19,359 nt of DNA. Origin: DATEHQ01 sp035279525 (lineage in GTDB: Bacteria; Chloroflexota; Dormibacteria; Dormibacterales; Dormibacteraceae). A program made the translations under genes and the position numbers. The notes under the pieces were generated by a model. That model searched no databases. It worked only from the letters and a program-made list of their open reading frames with translations, and had not been told where the DNA came from. The stretch lies in the NCBI GenBank assembly GCA_035279525.1, contig DATEHQ010000053.1, positions 1 to 19,359 on the forward strand, written 5' to 3'. Of this stretch, positions 1 through 5,800 are shown piece after piece. Numbering within the stretch: the stretch's first letter is position 1; each line of letters opens with the position of its first letter.

Positions 1-1
1 C

Positions 2-514
2 GCCATGGACGAGGGCCGGCTGCCGCGGCGGAATGGCGTCCGGCCTCACCTCACGCTGACCACCACGCCGGAAGCGCTCCAGGGCCTGGTGGGGGCGGCG
101 GCCTCGGAGCTGGAGCACGGCGGCATGGTCTCCAGCCAGACGGCGCAGCGGCTGGCCTGCGACGGCACGCTCTGCCGGGTGCTCACCGCCGGCTCGGTGG
201 TGACCGACGTGGGCCGGGCCACGCGAGCCATCTACCCGGCGACCAAACGAGCTCTGCGGGTGAGGGACAAGGGCTGTCGCTGGCCGGGCTGCGACCGGCC
301 GCTGAGCTGGAGCTCGGCCCATCACATCGAGTTCTGGACGCGAGGCGGCGAGACCAGGCTGGGCAACCTGGTCACGCTGTGCTGGTATCACCACCGCTGC
401 GTGCACGAAGGTGGATGGCAGGTGGTGAGATCTGGCAGTCAGCTCCGCTTCATCCCACCCGACCGGGTACCGGTCCGGCGAGCCCGCGGCCCGGGGATGC
501 GCTGGGCGGCCTGA
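2..514 (+). CDS. HNH endonuclease, 13E12/DUF222 type (5'-truncated by window edge)
   Basis: C-terminal part of an HNH nuclease-domain protein of the kind found in many copies in actinobacterial genomes (13E12 repeat/DUF222 family). The frame is open to the left edge, so the DUF222 N-terminal half lies outside the window. Counting from the first ATG (position 5), a zinc/HNH module is visible: C91 and C96 (CRWPGC), the catalytic-type HH at 106-107, N121 and C126/H129/H130/H134 (CWYHHRCVHEGGW). The tail after the motif is basic and ends in TGA. The cellular role of these proteins is not established; many are selfish or repeat-like genes. It ends 18 bases before the lipoyl-domain gene but shows no functional link to it. 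The family is clear; activity is inferred from the intact motif. Confidence 0.85.
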   Translation, partial: AMDEGRLPRRNGVRPHLTLTTTPEALQGLVGAAASELEHGGMVSSQTAQRLACDGTLCRVLTAGSVVTDVGRATRAIYPATKRALRVRDKGCRWPGCDRPLSWSSAHHIEFWTRGGETRLGNLVTLCWYHHRCVHEGGWQVVRSGSQLRFIPPDRVPVRRARGPGMRWAA

Positions 515-532
515 CGCGCCGAGAATAGAGCG

Positions 533-778
533 GTGAGCGTCGACGTCCAGGAAGTTGTCATGCCCGACCTGCAGGGCGCGGAAGAAATCACCGTCGGCGC
601 GTGGGCCAAGCAGCAGGGCGATGCAGTGGCCGAGGGCGAGACGTTGATGGAAGCGCACACGGACAAGGTCAACGCCGAGATTCCGTCCCCCATCACCGGT
701 GTGGTTGACGCCCTGCTCCTCGAGGTCGGCGACCATGTCATCCCGGGGCAGCCCATCGCGAGGATCAAGCCCGGCTAG
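533..778 (+). CDS. Stand-alone lipoyl-attachment domain protein
   Basis: An 81-aa protein consisting of one biotinyl/lipoyl domain. The motif around K45 is HTDKVNAEI, the E-T-D-K-x type of 2-oxoacid dehydrogenase E2 subunits rather than the A-M-K-M of biotin carriers, so K45 is the likely lipoylation site. The second half (SPITGVV, then EVGDHVIPGQPIARI) is the usual hammerhead repeat. An E2 normally continues into a peripheral-subunit-binding domain and a catalytic domain; here TAG follows directly, and no dehydrogenase gene is nearby. It may be a swinging-arm protein acting in trans, or an E2 that has lost its catalytic part. The start is GTG with a weak AGAG upstream. The stop overlaps that of dedA in the palindrome CTAG. 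Confidence 0.85.
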   Translation: MSVDVQEVVMPDLQGAEEITVGAWAKQQGDAVAEGETLMEAHTDKVNAEIPSPITGVVDALLLEVGDHVIPGQPIARIKPG

Positions 779-1401
779 AGCGCTTCGGGCAGTGTCTCCC
801 CGGCCTCGTCCTCGCCAAGCCTGCGGCCGAACCACCAGGCCGCCGCCAGCAGGAGGACGACCCCGATCGCGATGGGAATTACAAAGGGCGAAACGGTGCT
901 CGAGACCTGCTCGTAGTGCTGCCCCAGCTTGTAACCGGCATAGGCGAGCGCAAGGTTCCACGGGATGGCGCCCGCGAGGGTTGCGACGATGAACCACGGA
1001 TATCCGATCTTCGAGACGCCGGCAGGAAACGAGATGTAGGTGCGAACGATCGGCAGTAGGCGACCTACGAACACGGCCCAGAGTCCGAAGCGATTGAAGA
1101 ATCGGTTGGCGAGCCGGAGATGGCCCCGGTGAAGTCCCATCCACCTACCCGCGCGGCTGAGGACGAATCTCTCGCCATAGCGCCGCGTCAGGTAGAAAGC
1201 GATCAGCGAGCCCGCGAGGTTGGCCAGGCTCGCCGCCATCACCACTAGCGCGAACTGGAGCTTGCCCTGCGAGGCGAGCGCACCACCGAGCGGCACGACG
1301 ATCTCGCTGGAGACGGGCAGGCCGCAGCTCTCGGCCGTCATCGTGATGAAGATGGCGATGAGCCCGTAGCTTTCGACCAGGTGAATCAGAGTGTTGGTCA
1401 T
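775..1401 (-). CDS. DedA family membrane protein (SNARE-associated/VTT domain)
   Basis: A 208-aa integral membrane protein of the DedA family. Visible features: the N-terminal re-entrant segment with ESCGLPVSSEIVVPLGGALA, a long central helix block ending in FYLTRRYGERF, and the family signature FVGRLLPIVRTYISFPAGV around residues 110-130. Two C-terminal helices and a charged tail (RRLGEDEAGE) follow. DedA proteins are envelope transporters; several flip undecaprenyl phosphate or phospholipids or affect proton-motive force, and the substrate here cannot be told. The ATG lies inside the 3' end of the DUF6941-like gene (ATGA overlap, 1398-1401), so the two are translationally coupled. Confidence 0.92.
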   Translation of the reverse strand: MTNTLIHLVESYGLIAIFITMTAESCGLPVSSEIVVPLGGALASQGKLQFALVVMAASLANLAGSLIAFYLTRRYGERFVLSRAGRWMGLHRGHLRLANRFFNRFGLWAVFVGRLLPIVRTYISFPAGVSKIGYPWFIVATLAGAIPWNLALAYAGYKLGQHYEQVSSTVSPFVIPIAIGVVLLLAAAWWFGRRLGEDEAGETLPEAL

Positions 1402-1826
1402 ACGGTCTGGACCTGCGGTGGTTTGACGGCGCGGAACTGTAGCGTCCTGACCTGCTGATCGTCGATCAGCACCTCGAAGTTGTAGAAGCCGGGATGTGGG
1501 ATTCCGACGCCGACCAGGTTGATCACGATGCTCGCCGGGAGATCCCAGCCATGCGGGTAGTCGGCCGGCACTTTCCGCGGTGGGAGCGTGAGAAGAATCG
1601 GCTGGGGCAGGACAGCTTTGCCGTCCTCGTCGGTGCAGTGAACCTCGACCTTGTGCGGGCGCTCCGATTCGAGGCGCGTCGCCAGCAGGCGGAGCACGAT
1701 CGCGCCACCAAGTGATGTCGGGAACTGGTCACGCATGATCGTGTCGATGCCCGCGCCGAGGATGTAGACCAGCCCGTTGGGGGGCGTCTCGGCGCCACTC
1801 GCGAGAAGCGCCCAATCAAGCCTCAT
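1398..1826 (-). CDS. Conserved hypothetical protein, DUF6941-like
   Basis: A 142-aa soluble protein. The opening MRLDWALLASGAE followed by GLVYILGAGIDTI, and the closing IPHPGFYNFEVLIDDQQV with a beta-rich, proline-marked middle, resemble the small uncharacterised family I know as DUF6941; this is from memory, not a search. No catalytic motif is evident. It is the first gene of a two-gene unit with dedA (4-base ATGA overlap). Eight bases upstream of the ATG, on the minus strand, stands GATAAT (plus 1835-1840), a good -10 hexamer that would give a very short or absent leader. This promoter lies on the 3' end of the sortase remnant. Confidence 0.7.
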   Translation of the reverse strand: MRLDWALLASGAETPPNGLVYILGAGIDTIMRDQFPTSLGGAIVLRLLATRLESERPHKVEVHCTDEDGKAVLPQPILLTLPPRKVPADYPHGWDLPASIVINLVGVGIPHPGFYNFEVLIDDQQVRTLQFRAVKPPQVQTV

Positions 1827-1835
1827 CTCTCGGCA

Positions 1836-1985
1836 TTATCGCGGGCGACGAGTGGGCGCCGGCTGCGGGTCAGCCTGGGGGAGCGGCCGCGCGAACACGA
1901 CGAGGCGGTGGTCGTACGTGCGGATGCTGTCGATGAAGTGGCCGAAGCATGTGAGCAAGACCAGCTGTTGAGTCCGCCTCGGTCC
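1836..1985 (-). pseudogene. Sortase 3' fragment
   Basis: The last 45-50 codons of a sortase survive on the minus strand. The fragment reads RRTQQLVLLTCFGHF, then YDHRLVVFARPLP, then a proline-rich tail and TAA. The LLTC with its cysteine and the following HRLVV arginine match the catalytic Cys and Arg positions of sortases; the catalytic His and the whole N-terminal half are missing. Upstream of about 1985-1990 the frame stays open but encodes only the complement of an integrase fragment, so the gene is broken at that point. Recognition is by motif, not by search. It abuts the DUF6941-like gene. Confidence 0.6.
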
Positions 1986-1990
1986 GAATT

Positions 1991-2188
1991 CCTGCAGCTG
2001 GCCGCGCGTGCGCGTCGCTACCTCTGGTCCGGGACGTTCATCCGCGCGTCGTGATGGAGACACTGGGTCACAGCCAGATCAGCCTGACGATGAACACCTA
2101 TAGCCACGTCTTGCCAGCTCTCCGCCGAGAGGCCGCGGACACGATAGAGGTGGTGGTCCTAGTCGGCGCGACCCCCGCAGTCACTTGA
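1991..2188 (+). pseudogene. Tyrosine recombinase (phage-type integrase) 3' fragment
   Basis: Frame ending at TGA 2186-2188. It reads CASLPLVRDVHPRVVMETLG, then HSQISLTMNTYSHVLPALRR. This is the C-terminal catalytic core of a tyrosine integrase: the LGH histidine box II (LGHSQ) and the nucleophile tyrosine in NTYSHV are both present. The N-terminal DNA-binding domains and the first catalytic arginine are absent, so it cannot be active. Homology begins near 2003, less than 20 bases from where the sortase fragment on the opposite strand loses homology. It marks a past integrated element. Confidence 0.75.
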
Positions 2189-2234
2189 TGGCCCACGCTG
2201 TTACCCGGACACCTGGTGCCCTTCGGATAACGTT

Positions 2235-3039
2235 TTGGGTGAAGTGAAGTCGAGCTCGGACTACCTCCGCCGAAAGCAGTATCGAGACGGCTCGAACCTA
2301 GCAGCGCGAATCAATATCCATCGGAGATTCAGCGTGAATCCCGTCGGATGGCAGCGATGGATCTTCCAGCAGATAATGGCTCCGCCTCGTGCTCAGATCC
2401 TCGAGCTTGGCGCAGGTACAGGTGAGCTGTGGCTCGATAACATCGCGGCGGTCCCGCGCGAATGGTCGGTGACGATCAGTGATCTATCCGGCGGTATGGC
2501 GCGTGAAGCGCAAGACCGCATCGCAGAGGCTGGCCTCGTCGTCCACGCCGTTGTCGCGGATGCTCGGTGCATTCCCTTCGACGACGCGTCGTTTGATGTG
2601 GTCGTTGCGAACATGATGCTGTACCACGTGCCCGAGCGAAAGGCAGCCGTGGGAGAGATCCGCAGAGTTCTTTAAACCCGACGGTACGTTTTATGCAGCG
2701 ACGTTCGGCATGGACCATCTGGCCGAGCTTTACAGTCTTGCGCAGGGATCACTACCGAAGGCCGCGCTCAGCTCCGGCTTCACGCTGGAGAATGGTCACG
2801 ACCAGCTGGCATCGTGGTTCGGCATCGTCAAACGCCTCGACTATCCGGACGCACTTGAGGTGACCGATCCCGATGCCGTTTTGAACTACCTGCTATCGAT
2901 TCGCTCTGCCGACGGGTTGGCGGATGAGCCTCGCCAACGCCTCGAGGCTCGTGTGAGAGACCATTTCGCAGCTTTTGGGACGCTGCACGTGAGGAAGTCC
3001 ATCGGAATGTTTATGGCCTCTGGACGTTGCGTCCGATAA
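2235..3039 (+). pseudogene. Class I SAM-dependent methyltransferase, interrupted by one frameshift
   Basis: Two frames together encode one methyltransferase of about 265-270 aa. The first (2235-2675) carries the N-terminal SDYLRRKQYRDGSNLAARI, the SAM-binding motif ILELGAGTGEL (about residues 55-65), the ADARCIPF motif and DVVVANMMLYHVPE. It stops at TAA 2673-2675, exactly where the family continues with LKPDGTFYAATFG. The second frame (from 2674, stop at 3039) supplies that and the C-terminal domain. One extra T in CTTT (2670-2673) explains the break. The start is TTG 2235 or GTG 2244. Base composition is visibly lower in GC than the flanks, suggesting transfer. Substrate unknown. It could be decayed, a sequence error, or a +1 frameshift gene (see findings). 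Confidence 0.8.
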
Positions 3040-3104
3040 GGTCCGTTGGGCGCAAGTCGTCGGTACAGCCTAGCGGCAGCGTCCGGGGACTTGTCACCTT
3101 GCAC

Positions 3105-3284
3105 TTACCTGCCTAACAAGCGGAGGAGGTCGCCGGTCCGAATCGTGTCGATGCCACTCGCGGCGTAATCCTTGTCGGCAGTCCAAAGTTCCGCGACAAA
3201 GCGACTGACTGGCTGAGATCGGACGACGTCGTCCTGATTACGCGAGACGGCGGCCGCCTTCTGGGACGGCGAGAGCGCCGGCAC
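3105..3284 (-). pseudogene. Possible PIN-domain (VapC-like) 3' remnant
   Basis: A minus-strand frame of about 59 codons from a GTG at 3284 to TAA 3105-3107. Its end, VAELWTADKDYAASGIDTI then RTGDLLRLLG, resembles the C-terminal end of PIN nuclease toxins, where an acidic residue sits in a (L)WTADKD-type turn. The N-terminal acidic residues of a PIN domain are not present, and no antitoxin is visible. The plus strand is also open here, and neither reading is certain. I see this as a remnant lying in the same scarred region as the integrase and sortase fragments. Confidence 0.3.
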
Positions 3285-3299
3285 GGCGCGTGAGCTGAC

Positions 3300-4421
3300 T
3301 TACGCAAGATACGAGTCCAGCACTCTCAGGAACAACCAGCTCGGCATGAGGCCTGCGACGCCGTCACGCAGGGCGCAGAGCAACGGGCTTTCTATCTGCG
3401 CGGCGCGAGTCGCCTGGCGGGCCATTGTGACGAGTCGATTCGCACGACGTCGGCGCCGATCTTCATACAGCCCAAACGCCTCGCTCAGGCTCGAGGATCG
3501 CCTGATGCTGTCCGCAAGGGCGACTGCGTCTTCGAGAGCCTGACAGGCGCCCTGGCCCCCGTTTGGCGTCATCGGATGCGCAGCGTCGCCGACCAACGTG
3601 ACTCGCCCGTCGCTCCAGCGCCGAGCCGGCGGCCGATCGTACATGTCGTTGCGCAGGATCGCGGCTTCCTCCGTCGCGGCAACCAGGGCGGGTATCGGTT
3701 GCGCCCAGTCGCTGAAGGAATTCAGGAGGTCGCCTTTGTGCCCGTTCGGGCCGCGCTTGTCGCCACGCGGCTGCTTGATCACACCGGACCAGTAAACGCG
3801 GTCGTGCCGGAGAGGGAAGGCGACAAACTCCGAGCCGCGACCAACCCAATCAAACCCGTGGCCAGGCGGGAGAGGTATTCCGTGACTGTCGACCACGCCC
3901 CTCCAGATCGTCGAGCCCAAATAGATTGGATCGCCGTCTTCCAGCAACTGCCGGCGCACCGGCGAGCGCAAGCCGTCCGCACCGACGAGCAGGTCGCCCG
4001 CGGCTGCGGCTCCGTCACGCACCATAACCTGCACTCCGGCGCCATCCTGTTCGAATCCACTCACGACAGCATCGAAATGCAGCCCTTCGGTGCCAAACCT
4101 TCTCGCCAACGCCGCTTGCAAGTCAACGCGGTGGACGAATACGGGCTCAAAGCCGAATCGAGCCGCCACCGACTCGAGTGGGTAGTTGTTGACCTGGCGG
4201 CCACGCCATGTGCATACCGACATGTGTTGAATCGTCACGGCATCGATCTCGACACCAAGCGCCTGCAGCGAACGTGCGCCGTTGGGCCAGATCATCAGTC
4301 CGGCGCCGATCTCTCGCAGCTCGGGCGCGCGCTCGAAGATCTCAACGTCAAGTCCGGCCTGCTTCAGGGCGATCCCGGTTGCGAGTCCGGCGATTCCCGC
4401 ACCCGAGATCAGCGCCTTCAC
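3300..4421 (-). CDS. FAD-dependent monooxygenase (PHBH/UbiH-like flavoprotein hydroxylase)
   Basis: A 373-aa group A flavin monooxygenase that uses NAD(P)H and O2 to hydroxylate or epoxidise a small organic substrate. All three family motifs are present: GxGxxG at residues 7-12 (GAGIAG) for the ADP of FAD, the DG motif at 147-151 (GADGLR) for FAD and NAD(P)H, and the GD motif at 276-283 (LVGDAAHP), followed by NGGQGACQALEDA. HRVDL near residue 97 is also typical. Length is normal for the salicylate/3-hydroxybenzoate hydroxylase type; the substrate cannot be told. The start is GTG (MKALISGAG); no strong ribosome site. A 21-base palindrome lies 23-43 bases upstream and could be an operator or the terminator of the preceding gene. 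Confidence 0.93.
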   Translation of the reverse strand: MKALISGAGIAGLATGIALKQAGLDVEIFERAPELREIGAGLMIWPNGARSLQALGVEIDAVTIQHMSVCTWRGRQVNNYPLESVAARFGFEPVFVHRVDLQAALARRFGTEGLHFDAVVSGFEQDGAGVQVMVRDGAAAAGDLLVGADGLRSPVRRQLLEDGDPIYLGSTIWRGVVDSHGIPLPPGHGFDWVGRGSEFVAFPLRHDRVYWSGVIKQPRGDKRGPNGHKGDLLNSFSDWAQPIPALVAATEEAAILRNDMYDRPPARRWSDGRVTLVGDAAHPMTPNGGQGACQALEDAVALADSIRRSSSLSEAFGLYEDRRRRRANRLVTMARQATRAAQIESPLLCALRDGVAGLMPSWLFLRVLDSYLA

Positions 4422-4443
4422 GAGTCGCGGCTTTCAGCGATGC

Positions 4444-4464
4444 GGGCGGGGTAGTACCCCGCCC
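4444..4464 (-). terminator. GC-rich palindrome between two genes: hairpin terminator or operator
   Basis: A perfect inverted repeat of two 10-base arms (GGGCGGGGTA / TACCCCGCCC) around a single central base. It begins 18 bases after the stop of the secreted-protein gene and ends 22 bases before the GTG of the monooxygenase gene, both on the minus strand. As RNA it gives a strong stem of about 8 pairs with a 5-base loop. No T-run follows in the direction of transcription, so it is not a classical intrinsic terminator. A regulator site for the monooxygenase gene is equally possible. Confidence 0.5.
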
Positions 4465-4481
4465 ACACGCTCATCTGTCAC

Positions 4482-5051
4482 CTAGCAGGTCGCCTTATCG
4501 AACTGGAAAGTGATCCCGCTGGCGCTGATCGCCATGTGATCGACCATGTGGAACGAAAGGTGAGAGCCGTCCGAGCCGGTCAACTTGTTGTTGGTGGTGT
4601 CATGGAAGACAGCATTGTTCTGGTTGATGCTGGCGCCGAACCAGCTCTCGAAGTGGCCCGTATACGAAGGTCGGCTGGAGTCGAACGGAATGAAGCTGAG
4701 GTCTCCGGTCACCGTACTCGTAAACCACGCGTCGCCGGCTTGATTCACAGTCTCATGGAAGACTTCGCCGTAGTTGGCGATGACGGTGCCCGTCGGCAGC
4801 CCGTTGGGCGGGTCCACGCATGGGACGCTTGACGGAGACGTCAGAGTAAGGTCGTGCGCGTTGACGGTGTAGGTGCAGGTGGCCGGCTGCGGCCCCATCG
4901 AACACGGCGTGGACGAGTTGCCGCCGGCCGACACCGGGGTCGAAATTGCCAACATGCCTGCCACCACGCCCAGCAACGCAAGCAACGGCCGGAGTCGCTT
5001 TAGGCCGATCCACTTTGCTGCTTGGGGGCCTCCAGCTTGGACTGACTTCAT
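4482..5051 (-). CDS. Secreted protein of unknown function
   Basis: A 189-aa exported protein. A basic N-region (KWIGLKRLR), a hydrophobic core (PLLALLGVVAGMLAIS) and the cleavage-type site PVSAGG near residue 42 form a Sec signal peptide. The mature part is a beta-rich domain with four cysteines: three clustered at its start (STPCSM, ATCTY, VPCVDPP) and one as the last residue, which suggests disulphides. Landmarks are FHETVNQAGDAWFTSTVTGD, YTGHFESWFGAS and AVFHDTTNN. I have seen similar unnamed exported proteins in soil Actinomycetota and relatives; no function is known to me. The start is well fixed by AGGAGG seven to eight bases upstream of the ATG. Its upstream region is a near copy of that of the RDD gene. 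Confidence 0.8.
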   Translation of the reverse strand: MKSVQAGGPQAAKWIGLKRLRPLLALLGVVAGMLAISTPVSAGGNSSTPCSMGPQPATCTYTVNAHDLTLTSPSSVPCVDPPNGLPTGTVIANYGEVFHETVNQAGDAWFTSTVTGDLSFIPFDSSRPSYTGHFESWFGASINQNNAVFHDTTNNKLTGSDGSHLSFHMVDHMAISASGITFQFDKATC

Positions 5052-5058
5052 GTCAATT

Positions 5059-5179
5059 CCTCCTGAGCTGATTCCGGACGGCGTCCGGTGGGCCCAAGCC
5101 TGAATCTGATCCGACGCGGCTCCAACGGTGCCCGCACGGCCATTTTGGCGGGTGAGCGCACCGATCCTGGGTGTGCTGG
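5059..5179 (-). promoter_or_regulatory. Duplicated leader, copy B (upstream of the secreted-protein gene)
   Basis: On the minus strand this stretch carries, in order: an inverted-repeat site (AGCGCAC at 5155-5161, GTGTGCT from 5171), a conserved block at 5076-5140 that matches the RDD leader at about 56 of 65 positions by my hand alignment, and the AGGAGG ribosome site. Within the block, 5074-5088 is a perfect hairpin (CCGGAC, GGC, GTCCGG) just upstream of the ribosome site. The inverted-repeat site sits about 104-128 bases before the ATG, the same distance as in the RDD gene. It most likely holds the promoter and a shared regulator site; I cannot assign -35/-10 boxes with confidence. Confidence 0.75.
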
Positions 5180-5205
5180 CCTACCCCGATTCGCAACAGC
5201 TCTCC

Positions 5206-5649
5206 TCAGCTGGTTGTGACCATGGTGCCGGCGACCTTGTCGTGGATCGCTTGCTTCTGCCTATCCCAGAGCATCCAGAGCCACCCGAGCGCACCGACGA
5301 GGGAGAAGGTCAAGGCGTACTCAAGGATCCAGATGAATCCTCGCAGGGCGGCCTTGCCCATCGTCGGATACTTTCCTGTTGCCACGTCACGCACCTTGAA
5401 GCCGAAGGGCATCATCCCTATGGAGGCCCCGCCCGAGCTCCAGAAGTACGCCAAGTACGCGACGTCGATCACCACGGTGAGAACGCCGGCCAGGCCGACG
5501 GGCGCCGGGATTCCGATACTGATGAAGACTATGGCGCTGATCCCGTAGATCACCACGAGGATGACCACGTCGATCAAGCCGCCGACGATTCGCATTCCGG
5601 GATTCGCCAGGTTGCCCGGCGCCGCAATCGTATGGCCGAAGGAATCCAT
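5206..5649 (-). CDS. RDD family membrane protein
   Basis: A 147-aa inner-membrane protein with an RDD domain. After a short N-terminus comes NPGMRIVGGLIDVVIL, with the characteristic Arg and Asp of the first helix. A second helix (ISAIVFISIGI), a third (VLTVVIDVAYLAYFW), the linker GGASIGMMPFGFKVRD (the usual G-x-T/S-x-G-x-x-x-x-x-L/F-x-V), and a final helix pair ending WDRQKQAIHDKVAGTMV follow. RDD proteins are poorly understood; some affect ion homeostasis or envelope stress. The true start is ATG 5649: CAGGAGG stands nine bases before it. A longer in-frame extension to a GTG at 5763 only translates the duplicated leader. It lies directly downstream of the sensor kinase gene on the same strand. 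Confidence 0.88.
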   Translation of the reverse strand: MDSFGHTIAAPGNLANPGMRIVGGLIDVVILVVIYGISAIVFISIGIPAPVGLAGVLTVVIDVAYLAYFWSSGGASIGMMPFGFKVRDVATGKYPTMGKAALRGFIWILEYALTFSLVGALGWLWMLWDRQKQAIHDKVAGTMVTTS

Positions 5650-5658
5650 TTTGCTGAG

Positions 5659-5780
5659 CCTCCTGCAATTGTTTCGGGACGGCGCCCGGTCGTCCCAAGC
5701 CTGAATCTGAGTTAACGTGGCTCCAACGGTGCCCGTACGGCATTCCCAGCCGCACCAGCACACAGACTTCGGTGTGCTGG
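5659..5780 (-). promoter_or_regulatory. Duplicated leader, copy A (upstream of the RDD gene)
   Basis: Same architecture as copy B: a perfect 9-base inverted repeat, CCAGCACAC at 5755-5763 and GTGTGCTGG at 5772-5780 with 8 bases between, then the conserved block 5677-5741, then GGAGG and the ATG. The inverted repeat lies 106-131 bases before the ATG and begins 21 bases after the stop codon of the histidine-kinase gene. The conserved GTGTGCTGGCCTACC end is identical in both copies. This is a strong candidate for a dimeric regulator site; identity of the regulator is inference. Confidence 0.8.
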
Positions 5781-5800
5781 CCTACCGGCGAGGATTCGGG

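Noticed and set aside
3576..4454. A 292-codon plus-strand frame
   Set aside because: It is antisense to the FAD monooxygenase, which has all family motifs; the plus-strand reading has no recognisable domain.
5650..5763. N-terminal extension of the RDD gene to a GTG at 5763
   Set aside because: It only translates the duplicated leader, begins in the GTGTGCTGG half-site, and a strong AGGAGG directs initiation at the ATG at 5649.
5650..5780. A shared leader peptide encoded in the duplicated leaders
   Set aside because: The frame from GTGTGCTGG is open in the RDD copy but not conserved in the secreted-protein copy, so no common peptide is made.
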